DNA of 24,065 bases, from the NCBI GenBank assembly GCA_905215775.1, contig CAJMRM010000048.1, positions 1-24,065 of the forward strand, given 5' to 3'. The DNA is from an uncultured bacterium. GTDB taxonomy: Bacteria > Bacillota > Clostridia > Lachnospirales > Lachnospiraceae. Position numbers and translations under genes: made by a program. The notes under the pieces were generated by a model, which made no database searches, had not been told where the DNA came from, and saw only the letters and a list, made by a program, of their open reading frames with translations. Shown one piece after another: positions 6,796 through 14,198 of the stretch. How positions within the stretch are numbered: the stretch's first letter is position 1; every line of letters begins with the position of its first letter.

Positions 6796-7386
6796 ATGAA
6801 GAAACTACTTGCTTTGATTTCTGATTCCTATCATGAATTCAAACACGTAAGCACCATCACCACCTGCGCCATGTTCGGCGCCATGTCCATCGTCTTAAAC
6901 CAGTTCGCCAGCATCCGCGTGACTCCCAATCTGAAGATCGGCTTCGGCGCCCTGCCCAACGAGCTGGTGGACTACCTGTTCGGCCCCGTGGTAGGAAGCC
7001 TGTTCGGCGGCGGCATGGATATCATCAAATTCATGCTGAAGCCCGACGGCGGCTTTATGCCTGGCTTTACCTTCAACGCCATGCTGGCGGCCTTTATCTA
7101 CGGCCTCTTCCTTTATAAGCGGCCTCTGAGCCTTAAGCGCATGCTGGCGGCCAAGCTGGTGGTTGTGGTCCTCTGCAACATCCTCTTAGGCACCCTGTGG
7201 CTCTCCATGATCAACGGAAAAGGCTATCTGGCCATTCTCCCCGCCAGGGTCATAAAAAACCTGATCCAGTGGCCGGTGGACTCCCTGATCTTTATCCTGG
7301 TAGCCCGGGCTTTGGAGCAGGCAGGCGTGTTCCGGCTGATCCGCCGTCCGGGAAATAAGAAAATGTCCCAGACCGGAACTCCATAA
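6796..7386 (+). CDS. folT: ECF transporter S component for folate (FolT-like)
   Basis: A 196-residue membrane protein, the substrate-binding S subunit of an energy-coupling-factor transporter. It would bind folates and work with a shared EcfAA'T module encoded elsewhere. About six hydrophobic segments follow a short cytoplasmic N-terminus. The sequence has the folate-type blocks LPNELVDYLFGPVVGSLFGGGMDIIK and ARVIKNLIQWPVDSL typical of the FolT branch. The THF riboswitch directly upstream independently supports folate as the ligand. The start at 6796 follows AGGAGGT; a longer upstream frame runs through the riboswitch and is not coding. A bidirectional terminator follows at 7415-7450. Confidence 0.9.
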   Translation: MKKLLALISDSYHEFKHVSTITTCAMFGAMSIVLNQFASIRVTPNLKIGFGALPNELVDYLFGPVVGSLFGGGMDIIKFMLKPDGGFMPGFTFNAMLAAFIYGLFLYKRPLSLKRMLAAKLVVVVLCNILLGTLWLSMINGKGYLAILPARVIKNLIQWPVDSLIFILVARALEQAGVFRLIRRPGNKKMSQTGTP

Positions 7387-7414
7387 GCCGCAGGCAGCTC
7401 CCTGGAAACGATTA

Positions 7415-7450
7415 AAACAGCCCGCAGACACTCACATCTGCGGGCTGTTT
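7415..7450. terminator. bidirectional intrinsic terminator between folT and the NlpC/P60 gene
   Basis: A perfect 14-bp stem AAACAGCCCGCAGA/TCTGCGGGCTGTTT with an 8-base loop. T-runs follow on both strands: GTTTCT on plus and GTTTTAAT on minus. It sits between converging genes and serves both. Confidence 0.92.
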
Positions 7451-7501
7451 CTATATCCTTTTATCCTTTATCCATCTGCCCGGAGGGCTGGGAAATTTCT
7501 A

Positions 7502-8404
7502 TTAGTCACCGAGGACATTGACGATCTTCACCGGATTCCGGTAGGTCCATTCAGAAACGCAGATGCCTGTCCTCTCGTTGGAGGCATGTACCACCTGGCC
7601 GTTTCCGATATACAGGGCCACATGGTTGATGCGCTTTCCGCTGGCATAGAATACAAGATCGCCCGGCCGGATCGCCGCCGCGCTGACCTCACGGCCCTGG
7701 ACTGCCTGGGATCTGGAGGAGTGGGGAAGCTCCACACCGGCTGCATGGCGCAGCACATAAGAGGTAAATCCGGAGCAGTCAGCCCCTTTATTGGGATTGG
7801 TGCCGCCGTACACATAGCGGTTTCCCACAAACTGAAGACCGTATTCCACAACCGCCTGGCGTCTCTCCGCAGAAGTCTGGACTGCATTTTCCTCTGCTGC
7901 CTCCGCAGGATCTGCCTGGGCTTCCTCTCCGGTTTCTTCCAGAGCCTCGTCCTCATCCTCTGCTGCCGCAGTGTTCAGATAGCCCTCGAATTCTCCGGTG
8001 GAGATCTTTGCCCACTGGCCGTCTACCATTTCCAGTACGTCGTATGTATCTCCGGCCTCAGCCTGTCCCACCACCTGGGATCCTGCATCCGGCTCCAGGT
8101 ACACCTCTGTGTTCTCGTCCTCCACCTGGATCAGCATGGAAGCGCCGATCTGCTCCCCGGAGTCCTTCCGGCCGGCAATGATGATCGCCGGCTCCTCCGG
8201 TCCTTCTATGGCGTGAAGCCGGCTTTTTGGCCCCTCCTGGACGGTCTCAGCAGCGGTCTGGCTTTTCGGGCTTTCCTGTACGGCCTCTGCGTGAAGCTGG
8301 CTTTCCGGACTCTCCTGGTCGGCCATGGCCTGTTCCGGCGCTGCCGCTGCCATCAGAGTACAGAAACAAAAAAGTCCGGCGGTCTTCAAAATCCTGTTTG
8401 TCAT
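7502..8404 (-). CDS. secreted SH3-NlpC/P60 peptidoglycan endopeptidase
   Basis: A 300-residue exported cell-wall hydrolase. A signal peptide ends at AMA (about residue 28), followed by a short repeat region (30-67). A bacterial SH3 domain spans about 88-146 (VYLEPDAGSQVVGQAEAGDTY). An acidic Glu/Ala linker follows. The NlpC/P60 domain spans about 179-300, with catalytic Cys210 in ADCSGFTSYV, His261 in INHVALYIGNG and a third polar His273 in VVHASN. NlpC/P60 enzymes cut stem peptides such as D-Glu-meso-DAP. The start at 8404 has GGGGA upstream and gives a proper signal peptide; longer frames would overlap the promoter at 8472-8500. It is monocistronic and ends at the shared terminator. Confidence 0.93.
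   Translation of the reverse strand: MTNRILKTAGLFCFCTLMAAAAPEQAMADQESPESQLHAEAVQESPKSQTAAETVQEGPKSRLHAIEGPEEPAIIIAGRKDSGEQIGASMLIQVEDENTEVYLEPDAGSQVVGQAEAGDTYDVLEMVDGQWAKISTGEFEGYLNTAAAEDEDEALEETGEEAQADPAEAAEENAVQTSAERRQAVVEYGLQFVGNRYVYGGTNPNKGADCSGFTSYVLRHAAGVELPHSSRSQAVQGREVSAAAIRPGDLVFYASGKRINHVALYIGNGQVVHASNERTGICVSEWTYRNPVKIVNVLGD
8204..8317 (-). repeat. 39-nt imperfect repeats coding the hydrolase linker
   Basis: About three copies of a 13-residue period (ESPESQLHAEAVQ, ESPKSQTAAETVQ, then a shorter degenerate copy starting EGPKSRLHA) lie just after the signal peptide. The unit is unrelated to that of the papain-like lipoprotein but is in the same kind of place. Confidence 0.7.
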
Positions 8405-8471
8405 ATAATCCCCAATCATTACTTTTTCTTTTTCGTTTATTACAAATTTGTTAAAACTTGTTACGAAAATG

Positions 8472-8500
8472 ATTATATTTCCAAAACATGCTTTTGTCAA
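8472..8500 (-). promoter_or_regulatory. perfect-consensus sigma-A promoter of the NlpC/P60 gene
   Basis: Minus-strand TTGACA (8495-8500), 17 bases and TATAAT (8472-8477), all perfect. The start point near 8465 gives a leader of about 60 nt that is AT-rich. Confidence 0.9.
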
Positions 8501-8540
8501 CCGATCTGCCGGACTTAATAATTTTTTAATATTTTCCCGT

Positions 8541-9005
8541 TTACCTTCTCAGGCTCTTAATAAACCACCACACCAGCAGGAGCATCAGCACCGGACCGGC
8601 AAACCGGACCAGCAGTGAAAAGATGCCCCCCAGGAGCCTGAATACCGCAGAGAATACCACAAAGACCGCCAGCATTAAGAGCAGCTTCCAGTACCATTTG
8701 CTCAGGTCAAAGTAATGGACATGAGCAGACGCATCCGGCCGCTCCTCATACGCGCTGCCGGCGTCCTCAAAGGCTCCGTATCCGTCTCCCATGGCCTCTC
8801 CGGCCGCCTCGCTGGAATCGATGATGGTCCTGGCCACGATCCTGGGCTCTCCGATCTCATCCACGATCTCATCCACAGTACGGCCCTTTGCCATCTCCTG
8901 GGAAATGTAAGAATTGTAATAATTTAAATTTTCCCGGATCACGGAGGCCGGTACCTCTCCGGCCAGCGCTTCTTCCAGTCCTGCTAAAAATTCTTCCCTG
9001 CTCAT
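8541..9005 (-). CDS. HAAS/DUF1700-type membrane protein
   Basis: A 154-residue protein with an N-terminal HAAS helical domain (about 1-65, starting MSREEFLAGLEEALAG and containing DEIVDEIGEPRIVARTII). A variable acidic linker follows, then two hydrophobic segments at the C-terminus (about 105-148). HAAS/DUF1700 proteins usually pair with a PadR-type regulator and are thought to relay envelope signals; no PadR gene is present here. AAGGAG precedes the start closely. It lies 31 bp after the FBPase gene with no terminator between, so the two are probably co-transcribed. The function is unknown. Confidence 0.85.
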   Translation of the reverse strand: MSREEFLAGLEEALAGEVPASVIRENLNYYNSYISQEMAKGRTVDEIVDEIGEPRIVARTIIDSSEAAGEAMGDGYGAFEDAGSAYEERPDASAHVHYFDLSKWYWKLLLMLAVFVVFSAVFRLLGGIFSLLVRFAGPVLMLLLVWWFIKSLRR

Positions 9006-9036
9006 TCAGTTCTCCTTGCTGTTTAGTTGTTCCTGC

Positions 9037-10974
9037 TTACCCTAATTTTTCCTTCAGGATACCGCCGCGGTACGCCGCCACCAGCTCCTTCAGGTCCTCG
9101 ATCTTGGCGGCCAGCTCCCTTCCGGTATCCGTATCCGCCACCATGATCCTTTTTTTCATTTTTTCCACGATCGTCACCTTGGGAGTGTTCTCGTGCTTCG
9201 GGTCAAAGGGCTTGTGCTCCGCCAGAGCCAGATGACGGGAGTTGAAGATCAGCGTATAGCCCGCGATCCCCGTCTTCGGCTGGTAGGATTTGGCGAGGCC
9301 GCCGTCGATGACGAACAGCTTTCCGTTGCCCTTTATGGGGCTCTCCCCATCCTTCAGCTTCACCGGCACATGGCCGTTGATGATATGGGAGCCTTCCACC
9401 GGAAGCCCGAATTCCTTCAGTATTTTATCACAAAATTCCTCTTTTGTGCTCAGTTTATAGTACGGATTCATATTTTCTTTGGCTGCCGCCTTGTCTGCCA
9501 CAAAATAGCCCTCAAAGGTAGCCATATTGTCCTTTCCGTAGACCGGAGACTTGGGCCCGCACCATAAATACCACATCAGGTCCTTATACCACTCCTTGGC
9601 GGCATCGTCATCCGGAAGGAAATAAGCCATCTTCACGGCATCCTCGATATAGTCCAGCATCCGTTTTCCGGAATAGATGATCCCGTTGAATTTGATCTCA
9701 TCGAAATCGCCGTTTTCCTTCATGGGGATGCAGCCATGGTACAGAAGGTTGGAGTTGCAGCACTTATACATGGCCCCGTGGGAATACACGAAGCGGATAT
9801 GGCGCTGGAGGTTCACGCTGTGCTTAAAGGACATGCACAGGTTGTGGATCAGCTCCTCCTCCTCCTTTGTGAGCTTTAAGGGATCCTTGGGATCCACCGT
9901 GGGAAGCTTCTTATCCGTAAGCGGATATTCCTTTCCCTTGATAGTGACGGTTCCCTTCTCAAAATTGATCCGGGTCAGGTGCAGCCGGTCCTCCATTCCG
10001 TATTCCGGATGGCGCTTGATGATCTGGCCCTCCACCTTAAACTGGATCACTGCGATGGCCTTGTGCATCTTGGCCGCCAGTCCCGGATCCACCGCATCGT
10101 AAATATTTTCATCCAGGATCTTCGGCATAAAGTGCTCGCAGGCGTCATCCCGGTAGACTCTGGCCGCAAACATGGACAGCGGACGCAGGTTGATTCCGTA
10201 GCCGTCCTCCAGAAGGTCGAAGCAGTTGTAGCGGATGGCGATCCGCAGAACGTTGCAGATGCAGGCCAGGTTGCCTGTGGCCGCCCCCATCCAGGAAATA
10301 TCATGGTTTCCCCATTGGATGTCCACATCGTGGAACTGCATCAGCTCTTCCATAATGATATCCGCTCTGGGGCCCCGGTCAAAGATATCCCCAATGATAT
10401 GGAGATTGTCGATGGTCAGGTTCTGGATCAGATTGCACAGCGCCTCGATGAATTCCGCGCCCATTTCACTGTCGATGATGGAGCGGATGATCTCATCGTA
10501 ATAGACCTTCTTATTTTCATCGCTGTAATCCACATGGATCAGCTCGTCGATGATATAAGCGAACGCCGGCGGCATTTTCTTACGCACCTTGGACCGGGTG
10601 TATTTGGACGACACCTCTTTACAGATACACACAAGCCGGTAAATGGTGATCCTCTGCCAGTCCTCTGTAAACCGGTTCTCCCGCCTTGCCGCCCGCAGCC
10701 CGCGCTCCGGATAGTAGATCAGGTTTGCCAGGGCGATCTCATCCTCATCGGAGATCACATAGCCAAAGGTCTCGGAGATCTTCTCCCGGATGATACCCGA
10801 CGCGCTCCGAAGGAGATGGACAAAAGCCTCGTATTCCCCGTGCAGGTCACTGAAAAAGTATTCCGTCCCCTTGGGAAGGCCGCGGATGGCCATCAGGTTG
10901 ATGATCTCGCTGGACGCTGCCTGGACATTGGGATACTCCCTGGCCAGCAGCTTCAGGTACGCCAAATCTCTCAT
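9037..10974 (-). CDS. fbp: class III fructose-1,6-bisphosphatase
   Basis: A 645-residue Mn-dependent FBPase of the Firmicute class III, a calcineurin-like fold unrelated to class I and II enzymes. It converts fructose-1,6-bisphosphate to fructose-6-phosphate in gluconeogenesis. Metal-binding blocks are visible in order: FSDLHGEYEAF near the N-terminus, GDIFDRGPRAD, WGNHDISWMGA and GHVPVK. The conserved VIDGGLAKSYQPKTGIAGYTLI block lies in the last quarter. The start at 10974 is chosen because GGGAGG lies upstream and the protein then opens with MRDLAYLKLLA, as in relatives; a frame 32 codons longer has no family support. It is divergent from the MBL-fold gene, and the 149-bp gap must hold both promoters, though neither is consensus. 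Confidence 0.95.
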   Translation of the reverse strand: MRDLAYLKLLAREYPNVQAASSEIINLMAIRGLPKGTEYFFSDLHGEYEAFVHLLRSASGIIREKISETFGYVISDEDEIALANLIYYPERGLRAARRENRFTEDWQRITIYRLVCICKEVSSKYTRSKVRKKMPPAFAYIIDELIHVDYSDENKKVYYDEIIRSIIDSEMGAEFIEALCNLIQNLTIDNLHIIGDIFDRGPRADIIMEELMQFHDVDIQWGNHDISWMGAATGNLACICNVLRIAIRYNCFDLLEDGYGINLRPLSMFAARVYRDDACEHFMPKILDENIYDAVDPGLAAKMHKAIAVIQFKVEGQIIKRHPEYGMEDRLHLTRINFEKGTVTIKGKEYPLTDKKLPTVDPKDPLKLTKEEEELIHNLCMSFKHSVNLQRHIRFVYSHGAMYKCCNSNLLYHGCIPMKENGDFDEIKFNGIIYSGKRMLDYIEDAVKMAYFLPDDDAAKEWYKDLMWYLWCGPKSPVYGKDNMATFEGYFVADKAAAKENMNPYYKLSTKEEFCDKILKEFGLPVEGSHIINGHVPVKLKDGESPIKGNGKLFVIDGGLAKSYQPKTGIAGYTLIFNSRHLALAEHKPFDPKHENTPKVTIVEKMKKRIMVADTDTGRELAAKIEDLKELVAAYRGGILKEKLG

Positions 10975-11123
10975 ATTCAATTCCTCCCACAACACACTTC
11001 CGGCAGAGCCCCTTTGAAACTTCCCCTGTTTTCCTACTTTTCCTCCGCCGGTGATTGCTTTTCCTTCCATTTTATAGTAACATATTCATATTTAAAAGAC
11101 CAGACCAGAAAGGGGATTTTTTC

Positions 11124-11933
11124 ATGGACCGGGAGCTTCTTTACGTTTTTGGAACCGGCAATGCGGCGGTGACCAATCTTTATAATACATGCTTTGCCCT
11201 CAGGGACAGCGACGAATATTTTATGGTGGATGCCGGCGGCGGAAACGGGATCTTAAAGATCCTGGACAACATGCAGGTTCCCATCCATCGGATCCACCAC
11301 ATCTTTGTGACCCATGAGCACACCGATCATATTCTGGGCATCGTATGGATGATCCGGATGATCGCCACCGGGATGCTAAAGGACCAGTACCAGGGAGACG
11401 CCTATATCTACTGCCATGAAGACCTGGTGGAGACCATCCGTACCCTGTGCCGCCTGACCATCCAGGAAAAGCACTTCCGTTTTCTGGACAGCCGGATCCA
11501 CCTGGATCCCTTAAAGGACGGAGATCACCGGCAGATCTTAAGCTATGACGTGACCTTTTTTGACATCCACTCCACCAAGGCCCGCCAGTTCGGCTTCAGC
11601 CTCACCTTAAATAATGGGAAAAAGCTGACCTTCCTGGGGGACGAGCCCTATAATCCCGTGTGCGAAAAATATGTACGGGACTGCGACTGGCTGCTCCATG
11701 AGGCCTTCTGCCTTTATGTGGAGCGGGACCTGTGGAAGCCCTACGAAAAACACCACAGCACCGTCAAGGACGCCTGCGAGCTGGCCCAGGCCATGCAGAT
11801 CCCCAATCTGGTGCTGTGGCATACGGAAGACAGCAACGTCGCAGGCCGCGAACGGCTGTATAAGAGCGAAGGGAAGAAATATTACGGCGGCAGCATCTTT
11901 GTGCCGGACGACGAAAGCCTGATCGCCCTGTAA
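11124..11933 (+). CDS. MBL-fold hydrolase, ribonuclease Z-like
   Basis: A 269-residue metallo-beta-lactamase-fold protein. The zinc motif HEHTDH is at 64-69. Further ligand-type residues follow in FLGDEP and in the C-terminal LVLWHTED, with the RNase Z-like block HHSTVKDACELAQ between. This resembles the RNase Z/ElaC branch, which trims tRNA 3' ends. It lacks a clear flexible exosite arm, so it may be a paralog with another phosphodiester or ester substrate. AGGGG precedes the chosen ATG; upstream in-frame codons are not conserved. It converges with the superoxide reductase gene, with only 18 bp between stops. Confidence 0.85.
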   Translation: MDRELLYVFGTGNAAVTNLYNTCFALRDSDEYFMVDAGGGNGILKILDNMQVPIHRIHHIFVTHEHTDHILGIVWMIRMIATGMLKDQYQGDAYIYCHEDLVETIRTLCRLTIQEKHFRFLDSRIHLDPLKDGDHRQILSYDVTFFDIHSTKARQFGFSLTLNNGKKLTFLGDEPYNPVCEKYVRDCDWLLHEAFCLYVERDLWKPYEKHHSTVKDACELAQAMQIPNLVLWHTEDSNVAGRERLYKSEGKKYYGGSIFVPDDESLIAL

Positions 11934-11951
11934 AGGCAGGCGGCGGCTTTC

Positions 11952-12329
11952 CTACTTCTGGGCCAGCTCCGCCTTCCAGAGCCCGTGGCGGTTACAGTAC
12001 TCATATACCGCCAGGGGCCGCTCTCCGTCGCTCAGACGGAACTCCACCCGGGGCGCGTCTCCCGGCTTTAAGACCCGGAGGCTTCCTCCCCTGGTGGTTT
12101 CCAGGTACACCCAGGTAATGTAATGCTCCTCCTCCATGGGATGGTCATTCTCTCCCACCTTTGCCTGGACCACATCCTTTTTCACCGTCACCACCGGAAG
12201 GTGCTTTTCCAGGGCCGCGTCGGTGGTATTGGCGTGGAGCTTATCATAAGTCCCGCAGCCCGCATCCTCCTTCCCGCAGATCACCAGGGCGACACCATGG
12301 CAGTCGGGGCATTGTAAAAATCTGCTCAT
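11952..12329 (-). CDS. desulfoferrodoxin-like superoxide reductase with rearranged Cys cluster
   Basis: A 125-residue non-heme iron superoxide reductase, which reduces superoxide to peroxide without making oxygen and suits an anaerobe. The catalytic iron site is complete: Glu41-Lys42-His43, His63 in DHPMEEEHYI, His69, Cys112 and His115 in CNRHGLW. The N-terminal domain is unusual. Four Cys are present (7, 10, 18, 25) in CxxC and two single sites, whereas classic desulforedoxin-like centres have CxxC and then an adjacent CC pair about 15 residues later. The centre may bind metal in another way or be vestigial. The start is supported by a GAGAGGG site. The electron donor is not in the window. 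Confidence 0.88.
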   Translation of the reverse strand: MSRFLQCPDCHGVALVICGKEDAGCGTYDKLHANTTDAALEKHLPVVTVKKDVVQAKVGENDHPMEEEHYITWVYLETTRGGSLRVLKPGDAPRVEFRLSDGERPLAVYEYCNRHGLWKAELAQK

Positions 12330-12488
12330 CTTCGATCCCTCTCTTTCTTATCGTATTTGGAACGGATCCGATTTTCAGCGCTTCCGCTGCACCGGTCCCT
12401 CTCATATAGTTTCCTCCATCCGGAATCGTTTTATCCCCCGTACATAAAATTCCATCCCATACCCAGAAGAATTTTCTCCACCCTCCGC

Positions 12489-12517
12489 TTGCAAACTGCC
12501 GGAAACCCATGTAAAAT
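12489..12517 (+). promoter_or_regulatory. promoter of the aroQ-DUF4317 pair
   Basis: TTGCAA (12489-12494), 17 bases and TAAAAT (12512-12517). It lies about 45 bp before the aroQ-type start codon. No strong leftward promoter for the superoxide reductase gene is evident in the same gap. Confidence 0.6.
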
Positions 12518-12560
12518 ATTCGGTACCGGGCGCAGAAGATCCCGGCAGGAGGTACTGAAA

Positions 12561-13013
12561 ATGAGAAAATTTATGCTGCTTCACGGCGTCAACCACAACA
12601 TGTTCGGAAAAAGAAATCCGGAACAGTATGGGACCGTCACCTTGGATGAGATCAATGAGAATGTACAGAAGCTGGCCCGGGAGCTGGGCGTTTCCGTCAC
12701 CTGCTTCCAGACCAACGACGAAGGAAAAATGGTGGACAAGATCCACGAGGCCTATACAGAGCATTACGACGGGGTCATGATCAACGCAGGGGCATGGACC
12801 CATTACAGCTACGGGATCTCCGATGCCCTGGAAATGCTGGAGTGTCCTCTGATCGAGCTCCATATGTCCAATATACATAAACGAGAGGAGTTCCGGCACC
12901 ATTCGGTGATCTCCCCCATCGCCACCGGGATCATCGTCGGCCTGGGAGCCGACGTATACACTCTTGGCCTGCGGGCCCTTGCGGACCGCACCCGGGAGCC
13001 GGAGCAGAAATAA
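12561..13013 (+). CDS. aroQ: divergent type II 3-dehydroquinate dehydratase
   Basis: A 150-residue AroQ-family protein; the family dehydrates 3-dehydroquinate to 3-dehydroshikimate in the shikimate pathway as a dodecamer. The catalytic set is complete: Arg18 and Tyr23 in GKRNPEQYG, Asn75 in INAG, His81, His101 in ELHMSN and Arg112 in EEFRHHS. Several near-invariant neighbours differ: the usual NGPNLN loop reads HGVNHN, and INPGAYTH reads INAGAWTH. No other shikimate gene is nearby, so it may be a paralog with shifted activity rather than the main biosynthetic enzyme. AGGAGG lies eight bases upstream of the start. DUF4317 follows after 39 bp on the same strand. Confidence 0.87.
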   Translation: MRKFMLLHGVNHNMFGKRNPEQYGTVTLDEINENVQKLARELGVSVTCFQTNDEGKMVDKIHEAYTEHYDGVMINAGAWTHYSYGISDALEMLECPLIELHMSNIHKREEFRHHSVISPIATGIIVGLGADVYTLGLRALADRTREPEQK

Positions 13014-13052
13014 CTGGTCATGCCGCTGCCTGGCGGCAGAATGGAGATTATT

Positions 13053-14192
13053 ATGAATAAACGCGAAATTTCAGAAATAAAGAAACAGTTCAAAAAAGAC
13101 AACAACGCCATCACCCGCATCTGCGGCTGCTACGTGGATGCAGAAAAAAATATCCGGACGACTCTGAAGGAGGCCTTTTTTGCTCTTTCCGAGGAGGAGA
13201 TCTTCAAATATTATGAGATCTTTAAAAAGACCCTTTCCGGAGGCATCGGAAAAAATCTCCACAACCTGGAGTATTCCATCCGCGACGAAGGCCCGGACAG
13301 CGCCCATGCCCTGCTTATGAAGCTTAAGGAGGAAAAGCTGGCGGACGATGAAACTGTGGATTCCTTCTATAATAAAGTCATTGAAAACTACGACTACGGC
13401 GAAAACTATTACATCATCCTGATCCATAGCGCCTACGATATTCCGGGAAAGTCCTCGGACAATGAAGAAATGTTCGACGCCTCCGAGGAGGTCTACCACC
13501 ATATCCTCTGCTGCATCTGCCCGGTGAAGCTGTCAGAGCCGGGGCTCTCCTACAATGAGGCCACCAACCTCATCGAGGAACGGCCCAGAGACTGGTGGGT
13601 GCAGCCGCCTATGACCGGCTTCCTGTTCCCGGCCTTCAACGACCGTTCCACAGATATTCACAGCCTCCTCTATTTTTCCAAAAATCCCGAGGAGCTGCAC
13701 ACCGAATTCATCGATGCCTGCCTGGGCGCGCCGTCGCCCATCTCCTTCCGCTCCCAGAAGGAAGCGTTCCAGGAGATCCTTTCCGATACCCTGGGTGATT
13801 CCTGCGATTACGCCATCGTCCGCCAGATCCATGAAACCCTCACCGAGCTGGAGGAGGAGCACAAGGAAGACATGGAGCCTCTGACACTTACTAAGCCCCA
13901 GGTCCGCGACCTTCTGGAAAAAAGCGGCGTGGAGCCGGAAAAGCTGGAGCATTTCGATACCGTTTATAAGGAAGCCGCAGGAGAAGATACGGCCATCCTG
14001 GTTCCAGCCATCACCGGCGCCGGAAAGTTTGCCGTAAAAACGCCGGATGTGGACATCAAGGTCAATCCCGAACGGCTGGACCTGGTGGAGACCCGGTTCA
14101 TCGAGGGACGGCGCTGCCTGGTCATCGCCGTGGAAAATAACGTGGAGGTCAACGGAATGCCCGTAAAAATGTGGGAGGAGGCCCAGAACTAG
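13053..14192 (+). CDS. DUF4317 family protein
   Basis: A 379-residue protein matching the DUF4317 family as I know it from Lachnospiraceae and relatives. It begins MNKREISEIKKQFKKDN and has an acidic, soluble, mostly alpha/beta composition with no signal or membrane segment. No catalytic motif is apparent. The function is unknown. GGAG precedes the chosen Met; an in-frame Met four codons earlier is a poorer start. It is probably co-transcribed with the aroQ-type gene. Its stop codon shares the CTAG tetranucleotide with the stop of the convergent pyruvate kinase gene. Confidence 0.85.
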   Translation: MNKREISEIKKQFKKDNNAITRICGCYVDAEKNIRTTLKEAFFALSEEEIFKYYEIFKKTLSGGIGKNLHNLEYSIRDEGPDSAHALLMKLKEEKLADDETVDSFYNKVIENYDYGENYYIILIHSAYDIPGKSSDNEEMFDASEEVYHHILCCICPVKLSEPGLSYNEATNLIEERPRDWWVQPPMTGFLFPAFNDRSTDIHSLLYFSKNPEELHTEFIDACLGAPSPISFRSQKEAFQEILSDTLGDSCDYAIVRQIHETLTELEEEHKEDMEPLTLTKPQVRDLLEKSGVEPEKLEHFDTVYKEAAGEDTAILVPAITGAGKFAVKTPDVDIKVNPERLDLVETRFIEGRRCLVIAVENNVEVNGMPVKMWEEAQN

Positions 14193-14198
14193 GCCTCC
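14177..14198. terminator. hairpin spanning the interlocked stop codons
   Basis: A perfect 7-bp GGAGGCC/GGCCTCC stem with an 8-base loop that contains both stop codons. No T-tract follows directly on either strand, so termination would be weak or rho-like. No other terminator lies between these genes. Confidence 0.4.

Noticed and set aside
8443..8466. WalR-like box (TGTTAA and TGTTAC) near the start of the NlpC/P60 transcript
   Set aside because: The spacing is four bases rather than the five of the WalR consensus, and the region is AT-rich enough for chance matches.
9979..11172. Long plus-strand open frame opposite the fbp gene
   Set aside because: It is antisense to a strongly conserved enzyme gene and its translation has no recognisable domain.
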